Assembly (NCBI RefSeq): GCF_020423045.1
Contig: NZ_CP081943.1
Coordinates: 3,596,001 to 3,660,000, forward strand
Source: Pseudomonas sp. MM213
GTDB taxonomy: Bacteria; Pseudomonadota; Gammaproteobacteria; Pseudomonadales; Pseudomonadaceae
DNA length: 64,000 bases
Direction of reading: 5' to 3'
Below the pieces are notes generated by a model. That model saw only the letters and a list, made by a program, of their open reading frames with translations, did no database searches and was not told where the DNA came from. A program made the translations under genes and the position numbers. Positions 48,444 to 60,105 of the stretch are shown piece by piece. Numbering within the stretch: the first letter of the stretch is position 1; the number at the start of each line of letters is the position of its first letter.

Positions 48444-49816
48444 GAAGCTTCGCCGACAGACCCGTCTGGCGAACCGTTGCGCAGGCCCGACAGCGCTTGC
48501 CTGTGACTGCGCTGACTGCTGATCGCAAACACGGTCATGGCAATCGCGGCCACCGCGCCGGGCAAGGCAAACGCCATGAAGTTGAGTTGCAGCGGCAGGC
48601 TGATCCCAAGCAAGGCACCGCCCAGCAGCGGCCCGACAATCGCACCGTTGCGTCCGATGCCCGAGGCCCAGCCCAGACCGGTGGAGCGAATGGTCATGGA
48701 GTAAAACTGCGCGGCGCAGGCGTACAACAGAATCTGCGAACCGATGGTGGTGGCGCCGGCGATGGCGATCAGCAAGTACAGCAGCGGCATCGGGCTGTTG
48801 AAACCGAGCAAGGTGATCGACACGGCGGCCACGGCGAAGAACACCGCCAACACCCGAGGCAGGTTCAGTTTGTCACCCAGCACGCCGCCACCGACCGCGC
48901 CGAAAATGGCGCCGAAGTTGAGCACCAGCAGGAACGACAGGCTCGAACCCAGGCTGTAACCGGCGTTGGCCATCAGTTTCGGCAGCCAGGAACTCAAGGC
49001 GTAGACCATCAACAAGCAGCAGAAAAACGCCAGCCACAACATCAGCGTGCGCAGTGCGCGCCCCTCGCGAAACAGTTGCAGCACGGGGGTGCCGGTGCCC
49101 TTCACTTCGCTCATGTGCAGTTGATCGCCGGACTGTGCGACGTACGCCGGATCGACCCGTTGAAGAATGGCGCGCGCCTCTTCATTGCGTCCCTGACGCA
49201 GCATGAAACCCACCGACTCGGGCAGGAAGTACATGATCAGCGGCAACAGCACCAACGGCAGCACCGCGACGTAAAACACCGACTGCCAGCCGAAGCTCGG
49301 GATCAGCACGATGCCCAGTCCCGCCGAGAGCATGCCGCCCACGGAGTAGCCGCTGAACATGATCGCCACCAGCGTGCTGCGGATTTTCTTCGGCGCGTAC
49401 TCGTTCATCAGCGCCACGACGTTGGGCATCACCCCGCCAATGCCCAGGCCGGCGATGAACCGGCACAGGCCGAACTCGGTGGGGTTGCGGGCAAAACCGT
49501 TGAGCACGGTAAAACCGCTGAAGAGCATCACGCAGATCGTGATGGCTTTCTTGCGGCCGATCTTGTCCGAGAGCGGGCCGAAAAACAGCGCGCCGAACAT
49601 CATTCCAAACAATGCGTAACTTCCCAGCGCGCCGGCCTGCAAGGGACTGAGCCCCCACTCCTTCATCAGCATCGGCAACACCACGCCGTAAATCACCAGA
49701 TCGTAACCGTCGAAAATGATGATCAGGGCACACCAGAACAGCACCATCCAGTGGAAGCGGTTGAATCGAGCGTTGTCGATAACCTCATGTACGTCGATCT
49801 TGCGCATGGCATTCAT
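48440..49816 (-). CDS. benK: MFS aromatic acid:H+ symporter (BenK-like)
   Basis: A 458-residue, 12-helix major-facilitator protein of the aromatic acid:H+ symporter (AAHS) family. The N-terminus has the family signature FHWMVLFWCALIIIFDGYDL, with the substrate-critical Asp in DGYD, and the loop 2-3 motif GPLSDKIGRKKAI. Substrate within the family (benzoate, 4-hydroxybenzoate, protocatechuate) is read from the neighbouring benE and benF. It is the first gene of the operon, behind a XylS/BenR-type operator. Confidence 0.88.
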   Translation of the reverse strand: MNAMRKIDVHEVIDNARFNRFHWMVLFWCALIIIFDGYDLVIYGVVLPMLMKEWGLSPLQAGALGSYALFGMMFGALFFGPLSDKIGRKKAITICVMLFSGFTVLNGFARNPTEFGLCRFIAGLGIGGVMPNVVALMNEYAPKKIRSTLVAIMFSGYSVGGMLSAGLGIVLIPSFGWQSVFYVAVLPLVLLPLIMYFLPESVGFMLRQGRNEEARAILQRVDPAYVAQSGDQLHMSEVKGTGTPVLQLFREGRALRTLMLWLAFFCCLLMVYALSSWLPKLMANAGYSLGSSLSFLLVLNFGAIFGAVGGGVLGDKLNLPRVLAVFFAVAAVSITLLGFNSPMPLLYLLIAIAGATTIGSQILLYACAAQFYSMTIRSTGLGWASGIGRNGAIVGPLLGGALLGISLPLQLNFMAFALPGAVAAIAMTVFAISSQRSHRQALSGLRNGSPDGSVGEAS

Positions 49817-49900
49817 CTCTTGTTGTTGTTTTATTCAGAACGTCGGTAAAGCGGCTAACGTCCCGTAAAGCCGAGGGTAAAGCTGCCAGGCGCGGGGCAA

Positions 49901-49936
49901 TATCCGCTTTGCGCAGATCGCTATCCGTTTTGTGCA
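49901..49936 (-). promoter_or_regulatory. XylS/BenR-type operator of the ben transport operon
   Basis: On the reverse strand TGCACAAAACGGATA (49922-49936) and TGCGCAAAGCGGATA (49901-49915) are direct repeats separated by six bases. This is the size, spacing and TGCA-N6-GGNTA form of the XylS sites at the TOL Pm promoter. The proximal copy would abut the -35 region of a promoter firing towards benK. Confidence 0.85.
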
Positions 49937-50041
49937 GGGCCCTGAAACGGGCACGGGATGGGGCAATGGCGTTACAGGCTTTTGCTCTTCTCCGACAAAC
50001 TGTCTTCTTTGCGAACGCATTTGAACGCTAAGCTTGGGCCT

Positions 50042-50668
50042 ATGGATGACTCAGATTACTTACGCCTGCTGACCATTGCGGCCGAGCAAGCCAACGCGTT
50101 TCTTTCCAATGCCCGCAAATGGGAGCGTGAGCGTTGGGTGTGCCAGCGCCTGCTGCAAGGGCTGAACATTCCTTACCGCACCGACGAGTTCGCGCCTGCC
50201 GGGGAGCCGCCGGACGTGCTGTTTCGCGAGGCGAACTTCGAAGTGTTTTTCGTGCTCGACGAAGGCCGGCGCCTCAACGATGAGTGGCGCGATGAACTGC
50301 AACGCCGACGCAGTGCGTTTTCGCTGAGTTCGCTGGTGCGTCGCGAAGCCAAACCCCGGCGCATTCCGGCCAATGAATTCCTGCTGAGACTGGCGCCGAC
50401 CTTGCGCAAAAAAGCGCACAACTACAAAGAGCGCGGCATGGACCTGGGCGAACTGGACATCATCGCCTTCGCCAGCCTCAAGCGCGAAGTGCTCGACCTC
50501 AATAGCCATTTCCCGCCGCCCACCGAATACTTGCGTCAGGGTTGGCGCTCGTTGTCGCTGGTGGGGCCGACCTTCGCCCGTGTTTTATTTGCGCATCCCG
50601 ACGCCCCGGATTTCCTGCGCAGCAACCTCGGTCGCAGCATCGTCTTCGATGTCGGGATCAGCCTGTGA
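50042..50668 (+). CDS. DUF1780 domain-containing protein
   Basis: A 208-residue soluble protein starting MDDSDYLRLLTIAAEQANAF, which covers the whole DUF1780 domain; PDVLFREANFEVFFVLDEGR suggests a nuclease-like alpha/beta core, but the activity is unknown. The MOSC gene overlaps its stop (GTGA), and the pair recurs in Pseudomonas. The ATG at 50042 is preferred over a frame opening at 49958 because the latter gives an atypical N-terminus. Confidence 0.82.
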   Translation: MDDSDYLRLLTIAAEQANAFLSNARKWERERWVCQRLLQGLNIPYRTDEFAPAGEPPDVLFREANFEVFFVLDEGRRLNDEWRDELQRRRSAFSLSSLVRREAKPRRIPANEFLLRLAPTLRKKAHNYKERGMDLGELDIIAFASLKREVLDLNSHFPPPTEYLRQGWRSLSLVGPTFARVLFAHPDAPDFLRSNLGRSIVFDVGISL

Positions 50669-51192
50669 GTCCATTGCAGGAACTGATCGCTGAAGTCCCG
50701 CAAACCGGCCGCGTACGCTGGATCGGTGTGCGCCCGCAGCCACACGTGCCGATGATCGAACTGGCGGCCGTGGAGGCACGACTCGAGGCCGGGTTGACCG
50801 GCGATCGCGCCCGCCCCGGCGTACGCAACGCGCGGCAGGTGACACTGATTCAGTGGGAGCATCTGGCGGTGATCAACTCGCTGATGGGCCGCTCGGAAGA
50901 TAATCCGCTGTTGCCTAATGATTTGCGGCGCAACCTCGTTATCAGTGGGATCAACCTGTTCAGCCTCAAGGGTCGCCGCTTCAAAATCGGCCAGGCGATT
51001 TTCGAAACCACCGGTTGGTGTCAGCCCTGCGCGCGCCTGCAAAACAACCTCGGCCCTGGCACCTTTCAGGCCGTTCGCGGACATGGCGGAATCACCGCCC
51101 GAGTGTTACAAAGTGGAATCATTCGCCTGGACGATACGGTCAGCGTCGAGCCTGTTCCAGCGAGCGGCTATGCTCCGTTCAATGCGGGCTGA
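50665..51192 (+). CDS. MOSC domain-containing protein
   Basis: A 175-residue MOSC-domain protein starting with GTG (VSPLQELIAEVP). The domain is recognised from GLTGDRARPGVRNARQVTLI, LRRNLVISGINL and the conserved cysteine in TTGWCQPCARLQ, which in the family carries sulfur or contacts the molybdenum cofactor. Stand-alone MOSC proteins may take part in sulfur transfer or N-hydroxylated base reduction; the substrate is unknown here. Translation is coupled to DUF1780. Confidence 0.85.
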   Translation: MSPLQELIAEVPQTGRVRWIGVRPQPHVPMIELAAVEARLEAGLTGDRARPGVRNARQVTLIQWEHLAVINSLMGRSEDNPLLPNDLRRNLVISGINLFSLKGRRFKIGQAIFETTGWCQPCARLQNNLGPGTFQAVRGHGGITARVLQSGIIRLDDTVSVEPVPASGYAPFNAG

Positions 51193-51260
51193 TGTGTTAC
51201 ACCGCCGCCCGCATGTAGCTTCCCCACATTCAGCAACGTCTACCCCTGACGAGGCCCGAT

Positions 51261-51434
51261 ATGACCAGCCGCCTGAACCCCGACGACCAAAAGCATGTCG
51301 AAGAGTACCTGCACCTGTCCCAGCACCGAGTCGAGCGCCGGCCTTTCCGGCCGTGGATGCTCCTGGTGGTGGTGCTGGCAGTGACTATTGGCCTGGGCCT
51401 GTTGAGCCGATTTATCAGTTACCTGACGCTATGA
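51261..51434 (+). CDS. DUF3094 small membrane protein
   Basis: A 57-residue protein, MTSRLNPDDQKHVEEYLHLS then a basic PFRPW segment and one helix (MLLVVVLAVTIGLGLLSRF). It matches the DUF3094 family, a single-pass inner-membrane protein of unknown role. It lies between the MOSC gene and ndh, 60 bases before the latter, and may be cotranscribed with it. Confidence 0.85.
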   Translation: MTSRLNPDDQKHVEEYLHLSQHRVERRPFRPWMLLVVVLAVTIGLGLLSRFISYLTL

Positions 51435-51494
51435 GCTGCATCGCGCTCGCTCGGGTAATTGCACCGATTTCTTTTAGCCTTGCGAGATATCCCC

Positions 51495-52793
51495 ATGACT
51501 CATCGTATTGTCATCGTTGGCGGCGGCGCCGGCGGTCTGGAGTTGGCTACCCGTCTGGGTAAGACTCTGGGCAAGCGCGGCACGGCCAGTGTGATGCTGG
51601 TCGACGCGAACCTGACCCACATCTGGAAACCGCTGTTGCACGAAGTGGCGGCCGGTTCCCTGAACTCTTCCGAAGACGAACTCAACTATGTTGCCCAGGC
51701 AAAATGGAACCACTTCGAGTTCCAGCTGGGGCGCATGAGCGGGCTTGATCGGGCACAGAAGAAAATCCAGCTGGCCGCCACCTATGACGAAGCCGGCCTG
51801 GAACTGGTGCCGGCGCGTGAAGTGCCGTACGACTCGCTGGTGATCGCCGTCGGCAGCACCACCAACGATTTCGGCACCCAGGGCGCGGCGCAACATTGCC
51901 TGTTCCTCGACACGCGCAAACAGGCCGAGCGCTTCCACCAGCAACTGCTCAACCATTACTTGCGCGCGCACGCCGGGCAGACGGATGTGGTGCAGCGGAT
52001 CAGCGTGGCCATCGTCGGCGCCGGTGCCACGGGCGTCGAGCTGGCCGCCGAACTGCACAACGCCGCGCACGAACTGGCGGCTTACGGTCTGGACCGGATC
52101 AAACCGGAGAACATGCACATCACCTTGATCGAAGCCGGTCCACGGGTGCTGCCAGCATTGCCGGAACGCATTGGCGGGCCTGTGCATAAAACCCTGGAGA
52201 AACTCGGGGTCAATGTCATGACCAACGCGGCCGTTAGCGAAGTGACCGCCGACAGCCTGATCACCGCCGACGGCAAAGTGATCAACGCCAGCCTGAAAGT
52301 CTGGGCCGCCGGGATTCGTGCGCCGGGTTTCCTCAAGGATATCGACGGTCTGGAAACCAACCGCATCAACCAGCTGCAAGTGCTGCCGACCCTGCAAACC
52401 ACCCGCGACGAGAACATCTTCGCCTTCGGTGACTGCGCGGCCTGCCCGCAACCGGGCACCGATCGCAATGTGCCGCCGCGCGCCCAGGCGGCACATCAGC
52501 AGGCGTCGTTGCTGGCCAAATCGCTGAAGCTGCGGATCGAAAACAAACCGCTGCCTGTATACAAGTACACCGACTACGGCTCGTTGATTTCGCTGTCGCG
52601 TTTTTCGGCTGTGGGTAACTTGATGGGCAACCTGACCGGCAGCGTGATGCTCGAGGGTTGGCTGGCGCGGATGTTTTATGTGTCGCTGTACCGCATGCAC
52701 CAGATGGCGCTGTATGGCGCGTTCCGCACGGCGATGTTGATGCTGGGCAGCAAGATTGGCCGCGGGACTGAGCCGCGCCTGAAACTTCACTGA
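51495..52793 (+). CDS. ndh: type II NADH dehydrogenase (NAD(P)/FAD oxidoreductase)
   Basis: A 432-residue non-proton-pumping NADH:quinone oxidoreductase. It has an FAD-binding RIVIVGGGAGGLELATRLG at the N-terminus, the NADH-binding VAIVGAGATGVELAAEL near residue 170, and the FAD motif ENIFAFGDCAACPQPG. The C-terminal part (GSVMLEGWLARMFYVSLYRMHQMAL, around 385-410) provides the amphipathic membrane anchor typical of NDH-2. The ATG at 51495 gives MTHRIVIVGGG, the family start. Confidence 0.93.
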   Translation: MTHRIVIVGGGAGGLELATRLGKTLGKRGTASVMLVDANLTHIWKPLLHEVAAGSLNSSEDELNYVAQAKWNHFEFQLGRMSGLDRAQKKIQLAATYDEAGLELVPAREVPYDSLVIAVGSTTNDFGTQGAAQHCLFLDTRKQAERFHQQLLNHYLRAHAGQTDVVQRISVAIVGAGATGVELAAELHNAAHELAAYGLDRIKPENMHITLIEAGPRVLPALPERIGGPVHKTLEKLGVNVMTNAAVSEVTADSLITADGKVINASLKVWAAGIRAPGFLKDIDGLETNRINQLQVLPTLQTTRDENIFAFGDCAACPQPGTDRNVPPRAQAAHQQASLLAKSLKLRIENKPLPVYKYTDYGSLISLSRFSAVGNLMGNLTGSVMLEGWLARMFYVSLYRMHQMALYGAFRTAMLMLGSKIGRGTEPRLKLH

Positions 52794-52804
52794 TATACAT
52801 CCCT

Positions 52805-52893
52805 TGTGGGAGCGAGCCTGCTCGCGATAGCGGAGTGTCAGTCACCAGATGAGTTGGCTGACACACCGCTTCGCGAGCAGGCTCGCTCCCACA
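52805..52893. repeat. REPIN
   Basis: TGTGGGAGCGAGCCTGCTCG and its complement lie downstream of ndh. Confidence 0.9.
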
Positions 52894-53035
52894 TTTGATC
52901 TCCACTGATTTGGAGATCCGTGTCTTACTGTACCTCCCCCCGCGATTTTCCCCCTTCGCTTACAAACTCCCCCTTGCGCGACACAGCAGCGATACACCTC
53001 GCCCGTTAAATGGCCACATCCGAGCAAGGCACCCG

Positions 53036-53070
53036 GCCGCGCTTCTCCACCGAGAGGTGCGGCTTTTTTT
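53036..53070 (+). terminator. rho-independent terminator downstream of ndh
   Basis: GCCGC-GC-TTCTC-CACC-GAGAG-GT-GCGGC forms an interrupted stem followed by seven T residues. It lies just past the stop of the converging chemoreceptor gene. Confidence 0.8.
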
Positions 53071-53082
53071 CGTCTGGCGGTT

Positions 53083-55014
<1,932 letters not shown>

Positions 55015-55031
55015 TTAACTGGTTTCAAAAA

Positions 55032-55107
55032 TGGTGGGTCGTGTGGGATTCGAACCTACGACCAATTGGTTAAAAGCCAACTGCTCTACCAACTGAGCTA
55101 ACGACCC
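55032..55107 (-). tRNA. tRNA-Lys (TTT)
   Basis: A 76-nt cloverleaf, GGGTCGTTAGCTCAGTTGGT to CGACCCACCA, with anticodon TTT in GGCTTTTAACC and encoded CCA. Confidence 0.96.
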
Positions 55108-55112
55108 AAAAA

Positions 55113-55189
55113 TGGTCGGGGTAAGGGGATTCGAACTCCTGACATCCTGCTCCCAAAGCAGGCGCGCTACCGGACTGCGCTATACCCCG
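55113..55189 (-). tRNA. tRNA-Pro (TGG), first copy
   Basis: A 77-nt cloverleaf identical to 54860-54936, with anticodon TGG and encoded CCA. It lies five bases before tRNA-Lys in the transcript. Confidence 0.96.
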
Positions 55190-55198
55190 GTTTGAAAT

Positions 55199-55274
55199 TG
55201 GCTCCGTGACCAGGACTCGAACCTGGGACCCAATGATTAACAGTCATTTGCTCTACCGACTGAGCTATCACGGA
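55199..55274 (-). tRNA. tRNA-Asn (GTT)
   Basis: A 76-nt cloverleaf, TCCGTGATAGCTCAGTCGGT to CACGGAGCCA, with anticodon GTT in GACTGTTAATC and encoded CCA. It is the first gene of the Asn-Pro-Lys-Pro cluster. Confidence 0.96.
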
Positions 55275-55362
55275 ACTACATATTTCAATTTACAACGGTG
55301 AAGCTTTACTGCGTTCTCTTCGACCCGTTCGCATCGCTGCGTTCGTGTGTCTGAGGCGCGCT

Positions 55363-55390
55363 ATTCTACAATCTTAAGCACCTCTGTCAA
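55363..55390 (-). promoter_or_regulatory. promoter of the tRNA cluster
   Basis: On the reverse strand a perfect TTGACA (55385-55390) and TAGAAT (55363-55368) are 16 bases apart, followed by a GC-rich discriminator AGCGCGCC. This is typical of growth-rate- and ppGpp/DksA-controlled stable-RNA promoters. It gives a precursor leader of about 80 nt. The rest of the 55275-55523 gap holds no gene. Confidence 0.88.
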
Positions 55391-55523
55391 CCCCCTAAAT
55401 TGCATTCAAGTTAATGATTTGCAACTTATTTCAGATTCCTGCTTGGGGAGCAGAAACCCTTCCGGGTGACTTACTGCGGGGCGCACTTTACAAGCCTTTT
55501 CCTTTGAGTTCAACAACCTGACG

Positions 55524-55550
55524 AAAAAAAGGCCTCGCAATGCGAGGCCT
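55524..55550 (-). terminator. clpB rho-independent terminator
   Basis: On the reverse strand AGGCCTCGCATTGCGAGGCCT is a near-perfect stem followed by six T residues, about 25 bases after the clpB stop. Confidence 0.93.
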
Positions 55551-55574
55551 CTTCAGTTTTGTTGCTAACGCGGA

Positions 55575-58139
55575 TCAGGCGAAGACGATTTCGTCGTTTT
55601 CCACCACACCCTTGGCGGTATCGCCGGGCATGAAACGACCCGACAAAATCAGCTGCGCCAGCGGGTTTTCGATCCAGCGCTGAATCGCACGTTTGAGTGG
55701 CCGTGCGCCGTACACCGGGTCGTAGCCAACCGCGATCAGCTTGTCCATGGCCTCAGGGCTGAGTTCCAGTTTCAGTTCGCGCTCAGTCAGGCGACTGCGC
55801 AGACGACCCAACTGGATCTCGGTGATGCCCGCGATCTGATCCCGCGCCAATGGCTCGAAGATCACCACTTCGTCGACCCGGTTGATGAACTCCGGCCGGA
55901 AGTGCGTGGAAATCGCATCCATCACCGCTGCGCGCTGAGCCTCACGATCACCGACCAGTTCCTGGATTTGCACCGAGCCCAGGTTGGAGGTCATGACGAT
56001 CACGGTGTTCTTGAAATCCACCGTGCGGCCATGGCTGTCGGTCAGGCGGCCATCTTCCAGCACTTGCAGCAATATGTTGAACACATCCGGGTGGGCCTTC
56101 TCGACCTCATCCAGCAGGATCACCGAATAAGGCTTGCGACGCACCGCCTCGGTCAGGTAGCCGCCCTCTTCATACCCTACGTAGCCTGGTGGCGCACCGA
56201 TCAACCGGGCCACGGAATGTTTCTCCATGAACTCGGACATGTCGATCCGCACCATCGCCTCTTCGGTATCAAAGAGGAACTCGGCCAACGCCTTGCACAA
56301 CTCGGTTTTACCGACACCGGTCGGGCCGAGGAACATGAACGAACCGCTCGGACGATTCGGGTCGGACAAACCGGCCCGCGAACGGCGCACCGCATTGGAA
56401 ACCGCGATCACCGCTTCGTCCTGACCGATCACACGCTGGTGCAACAGGCCTTCCATCTTCATCAGCTTGTCGCGCTCGCCTTCGAGCATTTTCGACACCG
56501 GAATGCCGGTCCACTTCGAGACGACTTCAGCGATTTCTTCCTCGGTCACCTTGCTGCGCAGCAACTGGTTTTCGCTTTTGCCATGCTGGTCGACCATTTG
56601 CAGGCTGCGCTCCAGGTCCGGGATCACCCCGTATTGCAGCTCGGCCATGCGGTTCAGGTCGCCTTTACGGCGTGCCGCTTCCAGTTCCTGACGGGACTGT
56701 TCGATTTTCTGCTGGATCTGCGCAGAACCCTGGACTTCGGCTTTTTCCGAGTTCCAGATTTCTTCGAGGTCCGAATACTCCCGTTCATGACGAACGATTT
56801 CTTCCTGGAGTTTCTCCAGACGCTTGATCGCCGCTTCGTCGCTCTCTTTCTTCAGCGCCTGGGATTCCACCTTCAGCTGAATCAGACGGCGCTCCAGACG
56901 GTCCAGCACTTCCGGCTTGGAGTCGATCTCCATGCGGATGCGGCTGGCGGCTTCGTCGATCAGGTCGATGGCCTTGTCCGGCAACTGACGATCGGTAATG
57001 TAGCGATGACTGAGCTTGGCCGCAGCGATGATCGCGCCGTCGGTGATCGCCACTTTGTGGTGAACTTCATAACGCTCTTTCAGGCCACGCAGAATGGCGA
57101 TGGTGTCTTCTTCGCTCGGTTCGTCCACCAACACTTTCTGGAAGCGCCGCTCAAGGGCCGCGTCCTTCTCTATATATTGGCGGTACTCGTTGAGCGTGGT
57201 CGCGCCGACGCAGTGCAACTCGCCACGGGCCAACGCAGGTTTGAGCATGTTGCCCGCATCCATCGAGCCTTCGCCTTTACCGGCGCCGACCATGGCGTGC
57301 AGTTCGTCGATGAACAGAATGATCTGCCCTTCCTGCTTCGACAGCTCGTTGAGCAGGGATTTCAGGCGTTCTTCGAACTCGCCACGGTACTTGGCACCGG
57401 CAATCAGCGCGCCCATGTCCAGGGACAGCAGGCGTTTGCCTTTCAGGCCATCCGGCACTTCGCCGTTGATGATGCGCTGGGCCAGGCCTTCGGCGATGGC
57501 GGTTTTACCCACGCCAGGCTCACCGATCAGCACCGGGTTGTTCTTGGTGCGACGCTGCAGCACCTGAATGGTCCGGCGAATTTCGTCGTCACGACCGATT
57601 ACCGGATCGAGCTTGCCGTCTTCGGCGCGCTTGGTCAGGTCGACGGTGTATTTATCCAGCGCCTGACGCGACTCTTCGTGGTTGGCGTCGTTGACCGCTT
57701 CGCCACCACGCAGGTTGTTGATCGCGTTTTCCAGGGCTTTTTTGCTGACGCCCTGACCGAGCAACAATTTGCCGAGTTTGCTGTTCTCGTCCATGGCGGC
57801 GAGCAGCACCAGCTCACTGGAAATGAACTGATCGCCCTTCTGCTGGGCCAGGCGATCCGCCTGGTTGAGCAGACGCGCCAAGTCCTGCGACATGTTGACG
57901 TCGCCGGTCGGGTTCTGGATTTTTGGCAGCTGGTCGAGCTCTTTGGTCAGTTCTTTACGCAGGCTGTTGACGTCAAAACCGACCTGCATCAACAGGGGTT
58001 TGATCGAACCACCCTGCTGTTCAAGCATGGCTTGCATCAAATGCGCCGGTTCAATACCGGGATGGTCGAGGCCGACGGCCAGCGATTGGGCGTCGGATAG
58101 AGCTAACTGCAATTTGCTGGTTAAACGATCTATACGCAT
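55575..58139 (-). CDS. clpB: ATP-dependent disaggregase ClpB
   Basis: An 854-residue Hsp100 chaperone that, with DnaK, extracts polypeptides from aggregates. An N-terminal double Clp-N domain (1-145) precedes the first AAA+ module (Walker [10 protein letters not shown] near 205). A long coiled-coil middle domain (about 410-530) follows, then a second AAA+ module with GPTGVGKTE near 605 and a C-terminal D2-small domain. There is no ClpP-binding loop, as expected for ClpB. A heat-shock sigma-32 promoter lies 73 bases upstream. Confidence 0.98.
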   Translation of the reverse strand: MRIDRLTSKLQLALSDAQSLAVGLDHPGIEPAHLMQAMLEQQGGSIKPLLMQVGFDVNSLRKELTKELDQLPKIQNPTGDVNMSQDLARLLNQADRLAQQKGDQFISSELVLLAAMDENSKLGKLLLGQGVSKKALENAINNLRGGEAVNDANHEESRQALDKYTVDLTKRAEDGKLDPVIGRDDEIRRTIQVLQRRTKNNPVLIGEPGVGKTAIAEGLAQRIINGEVPDGLKGKRLLSLDMGALIAGAKYRGEFEERLKSLLNELSKQEGQIILFIDELHAMVGAGKGEGSMDAGNMLKPALARGELHCVGATTLNEYRQYIEKDAALERRFQKVLVDEPSEEDTIAILRGLKERYEVHHKVAITDGAIIAAAKLSHRYITDRQLPDKAIDLIDEAASRIRMEIDSKPEVLDRLERRLIQLKVESQALKKESDEAAIKRLEKLQEEIVRHEREYSDLEEIWNSEKAEVQGSAQIQQKIEQSRQELEAARRKGDLNRMAELQYGVIPDLERSLQMVDQHGKSENQLLRSKVTEEEIAEVVSKWTGIPVSKMLEGERDKLMKMEGLLHQRVIGQDEAVIAVSNAVRRSRAGLSDPNRPSGSFMFLGPTGVGKTELCKALAEFLFDTEEAMVRIDMSEFMEKHSVARLIGAPPGYVGYEEGGYLTEAVRRKPYSVILLDEVEKAHPDVFNILLQVLEDGRLTDSHGRTVDFKNTVIVMTSNLGSVQIQELVGDREAQRAAVMDAISTHFRPEFINRVDEVVIFEPLARDQIAGITEIQLGRLRSRLTERELKLELSPEAMDKLIAVGYDPVYGARPLKRAIQRWIENPLAQLILSGRFMPGDTAKGVVENDEIVFA

Positions 58140-58211
58140 GGGTCACCTTCCTTTTGAGCAGGCCGGACCTATAAAACATCCTGAATGAAGAAACCTGCCA
58201 GATACCGCTAT

Positions 58212-58239
58212 AGATGTGGTCGATTCTGGGAGTTTCAAG
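58212..58239 (-). promoter_or_regulatory. sigma-32 (RpoH) promoter of clpB
   Basis: On the reverse strand CTTGAAA (58233-58239), N13, CCACATCT (58212-58219) matches the heat-shock consensus CTTGAAA-N13-15-CCCCATNT with one mismatch. Confidence 0.88.
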
Positions 58240-58269
58240 CGTCGTGACGTTGATGCAGATCAGTCGAGT

Positions 58270-58995
58270 CTAGCTTTCGAGCCAGACCAGGGAGGCAAAC
58301 CGACCAGTGCGAGGGCTGCGGCGGTAAGAAAAGAAGCGGGGATCGGTCACGGTGCAGAAACCGCCACCATAAACAGCAGTGACACCACGAGCCGCCAGAC
58401 GCAAACGCGCCAGCTCATAGATGTCAGCCATGAATTTGCCAGCGTTTTGGCTGGGCACGAAGGCTTTCGCGGATTCGGGCAATTGCTCGACGAAGGTAGC
58501 CCGCACTTCCGGGCCGACTTCAAAGGCTTGCGGGCCAATGGCCGGACCGAGCCAGACCAGCACGTCTTCCGAGGGCACGGCCAGCGCATCGAGCGTCGCT
58601 TCGAGCACACCCGCCGCCAACCCGCGCCAACCGGCGTGGGCCGCAGCGACGCGAGTGCCGGCACGGTCGCAAAACAACGCGGGCAGGCAATCAGCCGTCA
58701 TCGCCGCGCAGGCAATGCCGGGCGTTGCCGTCCAGCTGGCGTCGGCGGTGGCCACAAGGCCTGGGTCCGCATGAGCCACGGCGATGCCGTGAACCTGCTT
58801 CAACCAGGCCGGCTGCATGGAGAAATGATCGGTGAGGCGACGGCGGTTTTCGGCAACAGCTTCGGGGCTGTCGTCGACGTGATCGCCGAGGTTGAGGCTG
58901 TCGAACGGCGCCAGACTGACGCCGCCCGCACGGGTGGTGACGCAGGCTTTCACCCCGGCAGGCGCAGGCCAGTCGGGAATCAGCCAGTCACTCAT
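58270..58995 (-). CDS. pgeF: peptidoglycan editing factor PgeF (YfiH, laccase-domain)
   Basis: A 241-residue protein of the YfiH/DUF152 family. The metal-binding histidines and cysteine appear in LKQVHGIAVAHAD, MTADCLPALFCD and VAAAHAGWRGLAAGV. In E. coli it removes misincorporated L-serine from UDP-MurNAc precursors, and multicopper-oxidase or purine phosphorolysis activities have been reported for relatives. It overlaps rluD by four bases; rluD-pgeF-clpB is a conserved string. Confidence 0.93.
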   Translation of the reverse strand: MSDWLIPDWPAPAGVKACVTTRAGGVSLAPFDSLNLGDHVDDSPEAVAENRRRLTDHFSMQPAWLKQVHGIAVAHADPGLVATADASWTATPGIACAAMTADCLPALFCDRAGTRVAAAHAGWRGLAAGVLEATLDALAVPSEDVLVWLGPAIGPQAFEVGPEVRATFVEQLPESAKAFVPSQNAGKFMADIYELARLRLAARGVTAVYGGGFCTVTDPRFFSYRRSPRTGRFASLVWLES

Positions 58996-59954
58996 CCGAT
59001 GAACGCCTCGCGGTCTTGCTTGAGCAGCGTCAGCAACCAGACGAAATCGTCCGGCAGTGGCGATTCCCAGCTCATGCGTTTACCGGTAGTCGGGTGATCC
59101 AGCTCCAGGAACCGCGCATGCAGCGCCTGACGCGGGAACGTCTTCAAGGAATCGACCATGGTCTGGCTGGCGGCTGGCGGGATACGGAAACGACCGCCGT
59201 AGGCAGGATCTCCGACCAACGGGTAGTTGATGTGCGCCATGTGCACGCGAATCTGGTGCGTACGACCGGTTTCCAGCTTCACCCGCACGTGAGTGTGGGA
59301 GCGGAAACGCTCAAGCACACGGTAATGGCTGACGGCTTGCTTGCCACCTTCCATCACGGCCATGCGCTGGCGTTGCTGGCCGTGACGACCGATCGGCGCG
59401 TTGATCTTGCCGCCCGCCGTCACCACGCCGATCACGATGCACTCGTAGATCCGGCTGACGCTGCGGCTCTGCAACTGTGTCACCAGCTGCGTCTGCGCTT
59501 GAATGGTCTTGGCCACCACCATCAGACCGGTGGTGTCCTTGTCCAGACGATGCACGATACCGGCGCGGGGCACATTGATGATGTCCGGCACGTGGTGCAG
59601 CAAGGCGTTGAGCAAGGTGCCATCAGCGTGACCGGCAGCCGGGTGCACCACCAGGCCCGCAGGCTTGTTGATCACCAGGATGTCGTCGTCTTCATAGACG
59701 ATGTCCAGCTCGATGTCTTGAGCGATCCATTCGCCCTGAGCTTCCTGCTCGGCAGTCAGTTCAAGAATGGCGCCACCGTGAACGATGTCTCGCGGGCGGA
59801 TAACCGCCCCATCCACAGTCAGGCGGCCGTCTTTGATCCAGGCGGAAAGGCGCGAGCGCGAGTGCTCAGCGAATAATTGTGCGGCGACTTGATCGAGGCG
59901 TTGGCCGCCCAATTCGGACGGCACCTCTGCGCGAAGTTCAATTTTATCGGACAT
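58992..59954 (-). CDS. rluD: 23S rRNA pseudouridine(1911/1915/1917) synthase
   Basis: A 320-residue pseudouridine synthase acting on helix 69 of 23S rRNA. An N-terminal S4 domain (about 15-75, [20 protein letters not shown]) is followed by the catalytic domain with the active-site Asp in [16 protein letters not shown] and the [14 protein letters not shown] motif. The ATG at 59954 (MSDKIEL) is the family start; a frame opening at 59975 is less likely. It is divergent from bamD. Confidence 0.95.
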   Translation of the reverse strand: MSDKIELRAEVPSELGGQRLDQVAAQLFAEHSRSRLSAWIKDGRLTVDGAVIRPRDIVHGGAILELTAEQEAQGEWIAQDIELDIVYEDDDILVINKPAGLVVHPAAGHADGTLLNALLHHVPDIINVPRAGIVHRLDKDTTGLMVVAKTIQAQTQLVTQLQSRSVSRIYECIVIGVVTAGGKINAPIGRHGQQRQRMAVMEGGKQAVSHYRVLERFRSHTHVRVKLETGRTHQIRVHMAHINYPLVGDPAYGGRFRIPPAASQTMVDSLKTFPRQALHARFLELDHPTTGKRMSWESPLPDDFVWLLTLLKQDREAFIG

Positions 59955-60105
59955 GCTCAGACTAGGCGTCGGCACAGCCTTTGGTTTCGGCTGCGCGCTT
60001 GTGGTTAAATACGGCGTCTTTTGCCCCGAGGCTATTCAACGGGGCGCTCATCATAACAGGACGGCCTCGCCCAAGACAGCGGCCGTCATAGGGACGCAAG
60101 CCGCC

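Noticed and set aside
55902..58100. 732-codon open frame antisense to clpB
   Set aside because: ClpB motifs on the reverse strand are complete, and the forward product has shadow-type composition.
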